Source: Bacteroides sp. 224 (GTDB lineage: Bacteria; Bacteroidota; Bacteroidia; Bacteroidales; Bacteroidaceae). From it: a stretch of DNA of 64,000 nucleotides. How positions within the stretch are numbered: the stretch's first letter is position 1; each line of letters begins with the position of its first letter. Under the pieces are notes generated by a model. That model made no database searches. It worked only from the letters and a program-made list of their open reading frames with translations, and had not been told where the DNA came from. A program made the translations under genes and the position numbers. Positions 1-8,236 of this stretch are shown here, one piece after another. The stretch is taken from NCBI RefSeq assembly GCF_010500995.1, contig NZ_QVMK01000026.1, forward strand, positions 23,313-87,312, given 5' to 3'.

Positions 1-270
1 GTTTCCCTTGTACAGCGTGTTTTGATAAAGGTTGGTTCGATTTATGCCGTTACTAATAAACGAGTAATTTTGAAAACGGGTGTAATAAGCCGCAGAACGG
101 TCGAACTTGTCCTGGCTAAATGCGAAGGATTGCATGTAAGCCAGAACGTGTTGGGACGTATATTTAATTTTGGAACTATTACAGTAACGACTGGCGGTGC
201 TATCAGTAGCTATCCTTTTATCGCTCGTCCGTTTACATTCAAGCGAGAAATCAACAAGCAAATAGGATAG
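1..270 (+). CDS. PH-domain membrane protein, C-terminal part (cut by window edge)
   Basis: The frame is open from base 1 and the first codons (V-S-L-V-Q-R-V) match the interior of the complete 150-residue protein encoded at 35307-35759 on the other strand, so this is the C-terminal part of a gene that begins before the window. Both proteins share the SxYAVTNKR, LKTGVISRR and FGTITVTTGG segments of the bacterial PH (bPH2, YdbS-like) domain. The missing N-terminus should carry two membrane helices, as in the full copy. The role is unknown. It is a backbone gene of this ICE family and a useful landmark, because its two copies lie in opposite orientations in the window. Confidence 0.85.
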   Translation, partial: VSLVQRVLIKVGSIYAVTNKRVILKTGVISRRTVELVLAKCEGLHVSQNVLGRIFNFGTITVTTGGAISSYPFIARPFTFKREINKQIG

Positions 271-407
271 TTTACAGTGGCGTGCTATTGATTTATGTTT
301 TCAAAATCAGTAATATTCCATTGTTTTTGTGTATTTTTGCACACAGGATCATTTATAACGATGCCAGTCATCGGATGGTTCTTACATAGGAAATAGCAGC
401 ATTATAG

Positions 408-557
408 TGAGGTTTTGAAAACCGCCAAATATTTTAGAACTCACTCACATGGTAATGGATGTTAGCTTCCGTCAGTCTGTATATATGTTACTCGCATATA
501 CCGGCAAGGGCGTGAGGTTATTATCTATTGAGTGAGTGGGTGCTTGGCGGTACCTCA
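408..557. repeat. Imperfect long inverted repeat in the 271-620 intergenic region
   Basis: The 350-base spacer has no convincing gene but contains three nested complementary blocks: TGAGGT (408-413) with ACCTCA (552-557), AACCGCCAA (420-428) with TTGGCGGT (544-551), and ACTCACTC (439-446) with GAGTGAGT (530-537). A small inner hairpin TATATG/CATATA lies at 482-500. The nested order would fold into one long interrupted stem, in DNA or in a transcript leading to the next gene at 621. Whether this is a recombination site, a structured leader or a small RNA cannot be decided from sequence alone. Confidence 0.45.
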
Positions 558-620
558 AAGCCGATATTTAGTAATTCTTGCGCCTGTTTTTTGGTACTAA
601 CATAATATTACAGAGAGATC

Positions 621-983
621 ATGAATTTTGCACAAAAAGCCATTTCTAAACTTTACCTTAAAAGGCAATCACCTGTAAATAAGTTTACTGTTTGTGATAA
701 AATCCGTCCTATACTGGTATTACACAGAATTTCGATTAAAGAATCACTATTTATTTTTCCTGACTATGAGTATGTCTATGAAGCAATGAAAGGGAAAAAA
801 GAATTAGTCAGTACACGGGATTGTATTCGATTTGAAGACATAGTACATCTGGACGAAACAGAGGTTTATGTGGAGATTGTAACCCGCACGGGCTTTGTTC
901 ATTTGTTATCTAAGGAAAAGCCGGAGAGAACCTATTTTAATATGTTTTCAGTTACCCATAATAAACCCCGTTTATGGAAATAA
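621..983 (+). CDS. Hypothetical protein, 120 aa
   Basis: Not recognised. The protein is soluble and rich in basic residues at the N-terminus (about residues 1-30), with no signal peptide or membrane segment. It overlaps the next gene by 10 bases (974-983), so the two are probably translationally coupled. The pair is closed by the strong terminator at 1317-1362. It sits between the PH-domain gene and minus-strand cargo, a position where related elements carry variable genes. Confidence 0.65.
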   Translation: MNFAQKAISKLYLKRQSPVNKFTVCDKIRPILVLHRISIKESLFIFPDYEYVYEAMKGKKELVSTRDCIRFEDIVHLDETEVYVEIVTRTGFVHLLSKEKPERTYFNMFSVTHNKPRLWK

Positions 984-1318
984 AGACAATCTATACTAAA
1001 GTAAAAGACTATATTGAGTATAAGAAATTTGTGTTTGAGGATTTGCGGGCTATGGGCTACATTTCAAAAGGGGAGATACTTTTCGTTTCTGTATTTATCC
1101 TGTTCGTGGTAGGCTTTACAACTTGGTGGATAATTGATAGTCGGCAAATGGAAAAGGAATACCAAAGGAAGGTGCAGGAATTAGACAGACATTACAGAGA
1201 GAAACAAAAGGAACTGAAGATTGACAGGCATTCATTGGACAAGATGCCTCACGAATTTGATTCTCTGGAGGATTGGATCAGGTGGGAAATGGAAAATGAT
1301 TTTGACAGACCTCGATAA
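974..1318 (+). CDS. Hypothetical single-pass membrane protein, 114 aa
   Basis: Not recognised by family. One clear hydrophobic helix at about residues 34-54 (ILFVSVFILFVVGFTTWWII) is followed by a charged, probably coiled-coil stretch (about 57-85) and an acidic C-terminus with several Trp. The start codon lies inside the upstream gene (10-base overlap), and the stop codon overlaps the first base pairs of the terminator hairpin. The topology suggests an anchor with a cytoplasmic or periplasmic coiled coil, possibly partnering the 120-residue protein encoded just upstream. Confidence 0.65.
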   Translation: MEIKTIYTKVKDYIEYKKFVFEDLRAMGYISKGEILFVSVFILFVVGFTTWWIIDSRQMEKEYQRKVQELDRHYREKQKELKIDRHSLDKMPHEFDSLEDWIRWEMENDFDRPR

Positions 1319-1362
1319 AACAAAAGAAGCATTAAATTTAACTTTAATGCTTCTTTTGTTTT
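1317..1362. terminator. Bidirectional terminator
   Basis: A perfect 20-base inverted repeat (1317-1336 with 1343-1362) with a 6-base loop. It is A-rich on one side and T-rich on the other, so it works on both strands. It separates the convergent genes at 974-1318 (+) and 1363-2358 (-). Confidence 0.9.
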
Positions 1363-2358
1363 TTATTTCACGGTATATTTTAGAGTTGATTTCTTCATCA
1401 TTTGCTCTGTTGAAAGTTGTTCCGTTATCTGATCTATTGCTTGTTCTACATTTATGTCCTCCTGTAACTGCTTTTCCGATATATCCCTAATTTTTTCTGC
1501 AAAATTGGGGGGAATACTTATTGTTCTTATTCCCTGCATGATTCCGGTTCCGGCATCCACAAGAAACATTGTTATTATATTTGCTTCTGAATTTAACCAA
1601 TCGTCTTGTTTTTCCTCTGGAATTTTAGTTACATCAATACTCACTTCAAAAGAAAAACCCATGTCAAAAATCAGAAATGGAATGTTAGAGTTTTCATATA
1701 AGTAAACATCTAATTTCCCCTTTCGGAATAGTCTTATTTCTTCTGTCGTTGGTTCATGGAAACTGCAAAAAACATCAAAAAATGCTGTATTAATAATAGC
1801 AGCAGTTGTTTCTATTTGATTCAAATATCTTTCATCAGGGAATCTCTTACCCACCTCGTATTTTATTTTTTCTTTTGATGTAGTGTCAGCAGAATGTGTG
1901 TTATTTGTTTTTTTTCGGTAATCGTTGAGATATAAGGAATAATATATGTATAGTTCCACTTCGCCCATTATCATTTCTTCTTCTCCGCTTGTAAGCGAAG
2001 CGGAAGGATAGCAAGGAACTGTATATATAAAAGAGCTTTCTTTGGGGGTAGTAGTCAATTTCTCAAATCCTCTTTTCTCTATAAAATTATCAACCAGTTC
2101 CAATACCATAGATGCGTCTTTTGCTTCAAAACAGCAAAAGTTCATATACAAAGGGATATTATTTTTTTCAAAGTTAAAAATAGCAACGTTGCTGGCTATG
2201 GTAGTAACGACTTCCAAATTAGTTAAAGGAAATTTCAATTTGCTCTTTTCCTTATTAATGTCCTCAAAGGGTTTGAGTAAATTTATTGTTTCCTCTGTAA
2301 TATCATCAGTATCTCTAACAAGTGTAGAGCCTTTATATGTTATATGTTCAACCTTCAT
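1363..2358 (-). CDS. Hypothetical protein, 331 aa
   Basis: Not recognised. The protein is soluble with no signal peptide. The N-terminal third reads like a mixed alpha/beta domain. Residues about 95-135 include two Cys (NFCCFEAKD), and the C-terminus (about 295-331) is helical and charged. The gene is AT-rich and convergent with the preceding pair, sharing the terminator at 1317-1362. It stands alone with its own upstream spacer (2359-2471), as expected for cargo rather than ICE backbone. Confidence 0.65.
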   Translation of the reverse strand: MKVEHITYKGSTLVRDTDDITEETINLLKPFEDINKEKSKLKFPLTNLEVVTTIASNVAIFNFEKNNIPLYMNFCCFEAKDASMVLELVDNFIEKRGFEKLTTTPKESSFIYTVPCYPSASLTSGEEEMIMGEVELYIYYSLYLNDYRKKTNNTHSADTTSKEKIKYEVGKRFPDERYLNQIETTAAIINTAFFDVFCSFHEPTTEEIRLFRKGKLDVYLYENSNIPFLIFDMGFSFEVSIDVTKIPEEKQDDWLNSEANIITMFLVDAGTGIMQGIRTISIPPNFAEKIRDISEKQLQEDINVEQAIDQITEQLSTEQMMKKSTLKYTVK

Positions 2359-2471
2359 GCTTATCGCTTTTTATGCAAAAGTAGAGAATTTATATATATC
2401 ATAGATGATTTCATTTAACTTTTTAAATATCTGTTAATCTACAATTTACTTTCCATAGTGGAATTTGTAGA

Positions 2472-2804
2472 TTATTCTATGTATTTATTTTCGCTACTAT
2501 CGGTTTGTTCTCGTAAAGCACGCTTTTTAGCTTTCTCTTTTTTCTTCTTTTCTTTTTTTGCTTTGTCATCTGCGATAATGTCATTCAGAGAGCGAACAGT
2601 AACAGGTTCTTCCCGTTTAAACCGTTTGATATATATATCTTCGATAAACTGGGGTAACGGAACTTTCCATGTTTCCTGTTTATGGTTATCTATTTTACCT
2701 AATTTATCGGGATTTAGTCCCAACTCACGAGCCATCTGGACGTGCTTATCTGACAATTTATGTTTTTTTTGGGCAACTACCCATTTTTCTATTTTTACAG
2801 GCAT
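2472..2804 (-). CDS. Conserved hypothetical protein, 110 aa
   Basis: The N-terminal part (residues about 10-65) has the pattern KHKLSDKHVQMARELGLNP, then NHKQETWKVPLP and FIEDIYIKRF, which I recall from many uncharacterised bacterial proteins of similar size. Residues about 80-98 are an almost pure Lys/Glu helix. No enzymatic motif is visible. The gene has its own promoter, with a TATTTTTG box and a long palindrome immediately upstream, which suggests tight individual regulation. Confidence 0.7.
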   Translation of the reverse strand: MPVKIEKWVVAQKKHKLSDKHVQMARELGLNPDKLGKIDNHKQETWKVPLPQFIEDIYIKRFKREEPVTVRSLNDIIADDKAKKEKKKKEKAKKRALREQTDSSENKYIE

Positions 2805-2822
2805 ATTATTGAGATTTCAAGA

Positions 2823-2862
2823 CAAAAATACCTATTTGTTCAAATGTATGAAAACAAATAGG
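2823..2862 (-). promoter_or_regulatory. Promoter with palindromic operator for the 110-aa gene
   Basis: On the minus strand TATTTTTG (2823-2830) fits the Bacteroidetes -7 consensus TAnnTTTG, 18 bases before the ATG. Directly upstream is a perfect palindrome, CCTATTTGTT (2831-2840), 12 bases, AACAAATAGG (2853-2862), covering the -33 position. This is the layout of a repressor operator. The cognate regulator is not identifiable here. Confidence 0.55.
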
Positions 2863-3037
2863 TTTAAAAGGCTTTTTGTTACTTTTTCTTCCGTTAGATT
2901 ACTTTTACTCATGGAAAACCTTAGGTTTGCATTGTAATTATTTTATAAACTATAATGAGTGAACCGTATGGAAAAAGAGAAATGTAAAGTCTATGTTACT
3001 ATTTGGGACTCATTTTATTCATTTAATTTCAAGAATA

Positions 3038-3231
3038 TTTAATGATTTACGTTATGAATTAAGAAGAAAGGAAAATAACAAGTAAATCAGCATGGAAAAT
3101 AGGAATAACTTATGTTACTATAACGAACTTGTTATTTGTCTTGGATTAGACCTATATAAGAATTTTATCTGAAAGATATTTAAGGTTTTTAGGATATATT
3201 CAAATGCCTTTCCAAATTATAAATCATTAAA
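3038..3231 (+). ncRNA. Candidate IS110 bridge RNA region
   Basis: IS110-group elements are known to encode a bridge RNA of roughly 170-200 nt in the non-coding end before the transposase gene. Here the region is enclosed by a 12-base inverted repeat, TTTAATGATTTA (3038-3049) and TAAATCATTAAA (3220-3231). Inside is an 11-base stem AAATAACAAGT (3073-3083) / ACTTGTTATTT (3127-3137) with a 43-base loop, then a weaker stem TTGGA/TCCAA (3141-3145, 3211-3215) enclosing a second loop. Two loops in series match the target-binding and donor-binding loop plan. The placement is inference. The guide sequences cannot be assigned without the element's exact ends. Confidence 0.45.
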
Positions 3232-3241
3232 TCACTTTATT

Positions 3242-4255
3242 ATGGGAAACTATTATTTTATTGGAATTGATGTGAGTAAAAAGAACTTGGATTGTTGCCT
3301 CCTGAGTAATGGTGTGGTGGTGAAACAAGATGTTATTTCAAATCATCAAAAGAGTATCGAGGACTACTTATCTGTAATTTGTGCAGAACAAAATATAGAT
3401 GCAGAACAAATAGTAGTATGTGCTGAATTTACAGGATTATATATTTATCCTTTAACAATCTCTTGTCAAGCCGGAAACTATAAACTTTGGTTAGAAGATC
3501 CTACTCAAATAAAATACAGTTCAGGGTTGCAACGAGGAAAAAATGATCCCGTAGATGCAAAGCGTATTGCTTTATATGCCTATCGTTATATAGATAAACT
3601 TAAAATATATAACCACCCAACTATAAGTGTTGAATCAATAAAGCTATTAACAACAGAATTAAATATGCTATGTGTTGATAGAGCTAAATACCAAGCTCAA
3701 TTATCAGATCAAAAAGAATATATGCCTGATAGAGTCTATAAATTGAAGTCAAAGAGATTATCTCTGCTTATTAAAGAATTAGATAAAGCAATAGCTAATA
3801 TTGAAGCGGAGATTGAGGATATTGTAGCAAAGGATGCTTTATTATCTCATCAGATGAAATTATTATTGAGCATTGAAGGAATAGGTAAAAAAACTTCTTT
3901 AAAAATGATACTGGAAACACAAGGCTTTACACGATTTACAGATAGTCGTAAATTCTGTTGCCATGCGGGTGTTGCTCCATTCAGTTATTCATCAGGAAGT
4001 AGTCAGCATTCTAAAAATCGGGTTTCCCATAGAGCAAATAAAAGTATAAAATCTTTACTCCATTTAGCAGCCTTATCTGCTATTCAAAATAAGAATAGTG
4101 GATTAAGGGTATATTACGATAGAAAAGTTGCTGAGGGCAAAAATAAAATGTCAGTACTAAATGCTATCAGAGCCAAACTCGTAGCCCGCATGTTTGCCGT
4201 AATAAAGAATAATGAACTATACAACTCAAATTATACTAATCAGTTTGTTGTCTGA
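3242..4255 (+). CDS. IS110-family transposase (DEDD recombinase)
   Basis: The 337-residue protein has the N-terminal RuvC-like DEDD domain with the four acidic residues visible as D10 (GIDVS), E62 (AEFTG), D102 and D105 (NDPVDAKR). The C-terminal Transposase_20 domain begins near residue 205 (LLLSIEGIGKKT, a helix-hairpin-helix motif). The Ser-rich segment SYSSGSS (247-253) is in the region where the family's catalytic serine lies. Length and domain order are normal, so it is probably active. It acts on DNA with the help of the RNA encoded upstream. Confidence 0.95.
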   Translation: MGNYYFIGIDVSKKNLDCCLLSNGVVVKQDVISNHQKSIEDYLSVICAEQNIDAEQIVVCAEFTGLYIYPLTISCQAGNYKLWLEDPTQIKYSSGLQRGKNDPVDAKRIALYAYRYIDKLKIYNHPTISVESIKLLTTELNMLCVDRAKYQAQLSDQKEYMPDRVYKLKSKRLSLLIKELDKAIANIEAEIEDIVAKDALLSHQMKLLLSIEGIGKKTSLKMILETQGFTRFTDSRKFCCHAGVAPFSYSSGSSQHSKNRVSHRANKSIKSLLHLAALSAIQNKNSGLRVYYDRKVAEGKNKMSVLNAIRAKLVARMFAVIKNNELYNSNYTNQFVV

Positions 4256-4262
4256 AAAAACT

Positions 4263-4307
4263 GTTCGTATATTTGCGAATTAAAAAACTATTCGTATATT
4301 TGCGAAC
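4263..4307 (+). promoter_or_regulatory. Tandem ArsR operators overlapping -7 boxes
   Basis: Two identical imperfect palindromes TTCGTATATTTGCGAA occur at 4264-4279 and 4291-4306, 27 bases apart. Each holds TATATTTG, a perfect TAnnTTTG -7 box, in its centre, so a bound ArsR dimer would cover the promoter core directly. The second box would start transcription within a few bases of the arsR ATG at 4314, giving a very short leader. Confidence 0.75.
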
Positions 4308-4313
4308 TATAAA

Positions 4314-4655
4314 ATGAAGAAGATGGAAAAAGTGAAGAAAAGATATACGGTTGAGCAGGTGCAAATGGCACGTTTCGCCAAAGCCCTTTCGCATCCTGTA
4401 CGGATTGCTATTCTGCAATTGTTAGCAAGTCAAGAATGTTGTTATCATGGAGATATGTCTGAAGTGTTACCAGTAGCGAAAAGCACTTTATCGCAACATT
4501 TGAATGAATTAAAAGATGCCGGTTTGATACAAGGTGAAATTACATTGCCATCTGTTAAGTATTGCATTAATCAGAAAAACTGGTCTTTAGCGAAAAGATT
4601 ATTTGAAGCTTTATTGACTGAAGTAGAAATATCAGACAATTGTTGTAATACATAA
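4314..4655 (+). CDS. arsR: ArsR-family arsenic-responsive repressor
   Basis: A 113-residue winged helix-turn-helix protein of the ArsR/SmtB family. It would bind the TTCG-N8-CGAA operators and release them when As(III) binds. The recognition helix is in the SEVLPVAKSTLSQHLNELKD stretch (about residues 49-68). A Cys pair lies just before it (QECCYHG, about residues 41-43) and another near the C-terminus (DNCCNT), plausible arsenite ligands. It is the first gene of the operon, with operators both before and after it. An in-frame ATG at 4323 is a possible alternative start, given how close the promoter is. Confidence 0.93.
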   Translation: MKKMEKVKKRYTVEQVQMARFAKALSHPVRIAILQLLASQECCYHGDMSEVLPVAKSTLSQHLNELKDAGLIQGEITLPSVKYCINQKNWSLAKRLFEALLTEVEISDNCCNT

Positions 4656-4670
4656 TTTTTTATCTTTAAA

Positions 4671-4688
4671 GTTCGTATGTTTGCGAAC
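4671..4688 (+). promoter_or_regulatory. Third ArsR operator and promoter, ahead of arsM
   Basis: GTTCGTATGTTTGCGAAC is a near-perfect palindrome of the same type as those at 4264 and 4291. It again contains a TAnnTTTG box (TATGTTTG, 4676-4683). It lies between arsR and arsM, so the arsM-to-ferredoxin genes may have their own repressed promoter. An upstream ATG at 4681 falls inside this site, which argues against using it as the arsM start. Confidence 0.7.
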
Positions 4689-4743
4689 CTACAGACAATT
4701 CGCTTTAAAGCGAATTGAATTTTTGATAAACTTATTATTATAT

Positions 4744-5577
4744 ATGGAAAATAAAGAAATTAAAGAAATGGTAAAGCAAAAATACAGCGCACTTGCTTTA
4801 CAAAATGATAACCAGTCGTCTTGTTGTGGCTCTGGATGCTGTTCCTCTGATAATGTGTATAACATTATGAATGAGGATTACAGTCAGCTTGACGGCTATG
4901 AAGCAGATGCTGATTTAGGTCTGGGATGTGGACTTCCTACAGCTTTTGCCGGATTAAAAAAAGGCGATTTTGTTGTGGATTTAGGTTCCGGGGCAGGAAA
5001 TGATTGTTTTGTAGCCCGCGCTGAAGTCGGAGAAACAGGGAAAATCATCGGTATTGATTTTACAGATGCTATGATAGAAAAGGCAAGAAATAACGCACAA
5101 AAGAGAGGTTTTACAAATGTCACTTTCCGCAAAGGTGAAATAGAAGATATGCCTATTGGTGGTAATTCCGTTGACGTTGTAATAAGTAACTGCGTATTAA
5201 ACCTATTACCAACCAAAGATAAAATCTTCCATGAAATTTTCAGGGTTTTAAAACCCGGTGGGCATTTCTGCATCTCGGATGTGGTTTTAGAAGGTGAATT
5301 ACCTGAATCCATCAAACAAGTAGCAGAATTATACGCCGGATGCATTGCAGGAGCAATTCCTAAAGAACAATATATGGTTAAGATTTTCAGTGCAGGTTTT
5401 TTACAGGTGAAAATACAAAGGGAAAAACCTATCGTTGTCCCTGATGATATCCTAAAAGAGCATCTTGATGAAAAATCATTCCATGAATACAAGGAGAATA
5501 ATTCAAAGATATTCTCTATTACAGTAACAGGTGTAAAACCTGAAAGTGCTTGCGATTGTAGTTCCGGATGCTGTTAA
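4744..5577 (+). CDS. arsM: Arsenite S-adenosylmethionine methyltransferase
   Basis: A 277-residue ArsM. It methylates As(III) stepwise to methylated arsenicals using SAM. The SAM-binding motif I is VVDLGSGAGND (77-87). The three conserved As(III)-binding cysteines appear as C62 (LGCGLP), C150 (SNCVLN) and C200 (AGCIAG). Extra Cys clusters occur near both ends (SCCGSGCC at 26-33 and CDCSSGCC at the C-terminus), typical of some bacterial ArsM. I chose the start at 4744 because the longer frame begins inside the operator at 4671-4688 and its extra 21 residues are not ArsM-like. Confidence 0.93.
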   Translation: MENKEIKEMVKQKYSALALQNDNQSSCCGSGCCSSDNVYNIMNEDYSQLDGYEADADLGLGCGLPTAFAGLKKGDFVVDLGSGAGNDCFVARAEVGETGKIIGIDFTDAMIEKARNNAQKRGFTNVTFRKGEIEDMPIGGNSVDVVISNCVLNLLPTKDKIFHEIFRVLKPGGHFCISDVVLEGELPESIKQVAELYAGCIAGAIPKEQYMVKIFSAGFLQVKIQREKPIVVPDDILKEHLDEKSFHEYKENNSKIFSITVTGVKPESACDCSSGCC

Positions 5578-5589
5578 TAATGTTTTGAT

Positions 5590-6024
5590 ATGAATGCACA
5601 AAAAGTTTTAATTCTTTGTACAGGCAATAGTTGCCGTAGCCAAATGGCACATGGCTTCCTGCAATCTTTCGACCCTGCATTAAAAGTATTCTCTGCAGGG
5701 ACAAATGCAAGCGGAAAGGTTAATCCCAAAGCCATAGAAGTAATGAAAGAAGCCGGAGTAGATATATCCAGCCATACTTCCGATAGTGTAGATAAGTATC
5801 TGAATGAAGAATGGGATTATGTCATTACGGTTTGTGGTGGGGCAAATGAAAACTGTCCTACTTTTTTCGGTAAAGTGAAAAACCGTTTGCACATAGGATT
5901 TGAAGATCCGTCAGAAGCAAAAGGGTCACCAGAATTTATCCATTCGGAATATATCCGGGTACGGGATGAAATAAAAGAAGCATTTTATAAATTATACATA
6001 GAAAAAATAAAAGGCAATGAGTAA
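5590..6024 (+). CDS. arsC: Arsenate reductase, LMW-phosphatase type
   Basis: A 144-residue thioredoxin-coupled arsenate reductase that converts As(V) to As(III). It has the phosphatase-like loop C10-TGNSCRS and the redox triad C10, C82 and C89 (VCGGANENC), the same numbering as the Staphylococcus plasmid pI258 enzyme. It follows arsM by 12 bases and overlaps acr3 by 8 bases, so reduction and efflux of arsenic are coupled in one transcript. Confidence 0.95.
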   Translation: MNAQKVLILCTGNSCRSQMAHGFLQSFDPALKVFSAGTNASGKVNPKAIEVMKEAGVDISSHTSDSVDKYLNEEWDYVITVCGGANENCPTFFGKVKNRLHIGFEDPSEAKGSPEFIHSEYIRVRDEIKEAFYKLYIEKIKGNE

Positions 6025-7051
6025 GAAGAAAATGAGTTTTTTAGATAAGAATCTCACTCTTTGGATATTCCTGGCAATGGCTATCGGGGTTGGGCTGGGT
6101 TACTTTTTCCCATCTTTCAGCACTACAATAGATTCATTATCCAGTGGAACTACAAACATCCCTTTAGCCATCGGTTTAATCTTAATGATGTATCCGCCAT
6201 TGGCAAAAGTCGATTATAAACAATTACCGAAGGTTTTTAAGGACGTAAAAATATTATCAGTTTCGTTAATCCTGAATTGGATTATCGGGCCGATATTAAT
6301 GTTTGTACTTGCCATCATCTTCTTACACGATTACCCTGAATACATGGTAGGTGTAATCCTTATCGGATTAGCGAGATGTATAGCAATGGTGCTTGTGTGG
6401 AATGACCTTGCGGAAGGAAATACGGAATACGGTGCAGGTTTAGTAGCCCTGAACAGTATCTTTCAGGTATTCTTTTACAGTTTCTATGCTTGGTTGTTTA
6501 TTACGAAACTTCCTCCCCTTTTCGGGTTTGAAGGGGCTATCGTTGATATTTCCATCGGTACGATTGCCGAAACGGTTGCTATATATTTAGGTATTCCTTT
6601 CTTAATGGGAATATTGAGCCGACTTATATTAGTGAAATTGAAAGGAGAACAATGGTATAAGGAAAAGTTTATCCCGAAAATATCCCCGATAACCTTAATT
6701 GCACTGTTATTTACAATCGTTCTTATGTTCAGCCTGAAAGGTGAATTGATTGTACAAATACCAATGGATGTGGTTCGGATAGCCATACCGTTGCTTATCT
6801 ACTTTGTCGTGATGTTCCTGCTTAGTTTCTTCGCAGGTAAGTTTATGGGGGCTTCTTATGATAAAAATGCTTCTATTGCTTTCACTGCAACCGGAAACAA
6901 CTTTGAACTGGCTATCGCAGTGGCAATCGGCGTATTCGGATTACATAGCGGACAAGCCTTTGCCGGAGTAGTCGGGCCATTGGTCGAAGTCCCGGTATTA
7001 ATCCTGTTAGTGAACTTGGCTTTTTGGCTTCGGAAGAAATATTATAAATAA
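6017..7051 (+). CDS. acr3: Acr3-type arsenite efflux permease
   Basis: A 344-residue integral membrane protein of the ACR3/BASS superfamily with about ten hydrophobic helices. It exports As(III) across the inner membrane. The family's essential Cys is seen in [18 protein letters not shown] (about residues 117-134), and a second signature is [13 protein letters not shown] (about 293-305). It overlaps arsC. It can work alone using the proton motive force or with ArsA, which is encoded downstream. Confidence 0.95.
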   Translation: MSKKKMSFLDKNLTLWIFLAMAIGVGLGYFFPSFSTTIDSLSSGTTNIPLAIGLILMMYPPLAKVDYKQLPKVFKDVKILSVSLILNWIIGPILMFVLAIIFLHDYPEYMVGVILIGLARCIAMVLVWNDLAEGNTEYGAGLVALNSIFQVFFYSFYAWLFITKLPPLFGFEGAIVDISIGTIAETVAIYLGIPFLMGILSRLILVKLKGEQWYKEKFIPKISPITLIALLFTIVLMFSLKGELIVQIPMDVVRIAIPLLIYFVVMFLLSFFAGKFMGASYDKNASIAFTATGNNFELAIAVAIGVFGLHSGQAFAGVVGPLVEVPVLILLVNLAFWLRKKYYK

Positions 7052-7081
7052 ACATAGTACAAACTAATAAAAACACATTGT

Positions 7082-7510
7082 ATGAAAAAAAGTATTTTAA
7101 TCGGGCTTTTTGCCATATTGCTGGTAGCCTGTGGTGGTAATGCACAAAAAAACAACGGACAAGCCACTGAAACGCAAGCTAAAGAGCAAGTAGCGGATGC
7201 TTCTGTGGTGAACGTTTACTATTTCCACGGTAAACAACGCTGTAAAACCTGTATTGCGGTAGGCGATGTAACAGAGAAGACAATAAAAGAACTTTATGCA
7301 GACAATCCACACGTGAAATTCATTGAAGTAAAAACCGATGAAAAACAAAATGCTTCACTCGTAGAAAAATATGAAGTAACATGGAATGCCCTTATTATTG
7401 CCAAAGGGGATAATTCCATAGATATTACCGACAAGGCATTTGCCAACGCTTTGAATACTCCCGAAAACCTCACTGACCTGATCAAAACCGAAGTCAATAA
7501 AAGATTATGA
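7082..7510 (+). CDS. arsF: ArsF-family thioredoxin-like lipoprotein
   Basis: A 142-residue exported lipoprotein. The signal peptide ends in the lipobox LLVAC (Cys 17), followed by a low-complexity linker and a thioredoxin-like domain with the motif RCKTC (CxxC, about residues 58-62). It corresponds to the family annotated as nitrophenyl-compound nitroreductase subunit ArsF, named from arsEFG of Shewanella, where the three genes act on nitroaromatic arsenicals. It overlaps arsG by 4 bases (ATGA). Here a periplasmic redox role coupled to the ArsG membrane protein is more evident from sequence than a nitroreductase activity. Confidence 0.8.
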   Translation: MKKSILIGLFAILLVACGGNAQKNNGQATETQAKEQVADASVVNVYYFHGKQRCKTCIAVGDVTEKTIKELYADNPHVKFIEVKTDEKQNASLVEKYEVTWNALIIAKGDNSIDITDKAFANALNTPENLTDLIKTEVNKRL

Positions 7511-8208
7511 TGGAGTTTTTACAGAATCTTGTGGATGGCTCTAACTTTCCATTACTAACGGCGTTTCTTTTGGGCTTAATGACTGCAATCAGTCCTTGCC
7601 CATTGGCAACCAACATTACAGCTACCGCTTATCTTAGTAAAGATATAGGCGATAAGCGAAGAGTAATGTTTAATGGCGTATTCTATACACTCGGCAGAAT
7701 GTTTACCTATACGGCACTTGGTTTGATTTTCTATTTTGGAGCAAGTCAGTTTCAGGTAGCTAAACTTTTGCAGAATGTTGGGGGAATGTGGCTTGGGATA
7801 GCATTAGTCATTATCGGGATATTCATGTTGGACATTATTAAAATAAAGGTTCCGGGAATGAATAAGCTAACCTCAAAAATAGAAAACAAGAAAGGAAAGA
7901 AAACCTACCTCGACGCTTTCCTGCTCGGTTTGCTGTTTGCATTGGCTTTTTGCCCTTATAGCGGTGTATTGTACTTTGGTGGATTAATCCCGATGACTAT
8001 TGCCAGCCCGTCAGGGTTATTACTTCCCCCTGTATTTGCCATAGCTACCGGGTTGCCTGTAATTATCATTGCATGGCTGTTGGCATACAGTGTTAGCAAC
8101 GTAGGCAAATTCTACAATAAGATGAGTGTCTTCCAGAAATGGTTTAAATGGATTGTCGCTGCCGTTTTTATAATAGTGGGTATTTACTACATAATTACAA
8201 GCATTTAA
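7507..8208 (+). CDS. arsG: ArsG-family membrane protein (DsbD/CcdA-like)
   Basis: A 233-residue protein with about six membrane helices of the DsbD/CcdA superfamily. Conserved Cys-Pro motifs occur in the first helix pair (ISPCPLATNI, about residues 28-37) and again in the second half (AFCPYSGVLYFGG, about 143-155), as in electron-transferring CcdA proteins. Databases call this family an aromatic arsenical efflux permease (ArsG). The CcdA-type cysteines fit thiol electron transfer across the membrane to the ArsF lipoprotein at least as well, so the transport function should be treated as inherited from family naming. Confidence 0.8.
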   Translation: MMEFLQNLVDGSNFPLLTAFLLGLMTAISPCPLATNITATAYLSKDIGDKRRVMFNGVFYTLGRMFTYTALGLIFYFGASQFQVAKLLQNVGGMWLGIALVIIGIFMLDIIKIKVPGMNKLTSKIENKKGKKTYLDAFLLGLLFALAFCPYSGVLYFGGLIPMTIASPSGLLLPPVFAIATGLPVIIIAWLLAYSVSNVGKFYNKMSVFQKWFKWIVAAVFIIVGIYYIITSI

Positions 8209-8236
8209 TTAGAAATAACAATATAAGATAAATAAT

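Larger units (their letters stand above)
3038..4255 (+). mobile_element. IS110-family insertion sequence (minimum extent)
   Basis: The element contains one DEDD transposase gene and a non-coding upstream region of about 200 bases or more, the arrangement of the IS110 group. Elements of this family have no long terminal inverted repeats, so the exact ends cannot be read by eye. The left end lies between 2805 and 3038, the right end between 4255 and the first ArsR operator at 4263. The insertion lies directly in front of the arsenic operon promoter and leaves it intact. Confidence 0.7.

Noticed and set aside
1221..1490. 89-codon frame across the terminator
   Set aside because: It runs through a perfect bidirectional terminator and overlaps two better-supported genes.
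4681..4743. Longer N-terminus for ArsM
   Set aside because: The upstream ATG lies inside an ArsR operator and promoter, and the extra residues do not resemble ArsM.
4896..5492. 198-codon frame opposite arsM
   Set aside because: Antisense shadow of a gene with clear catalytic motifs.
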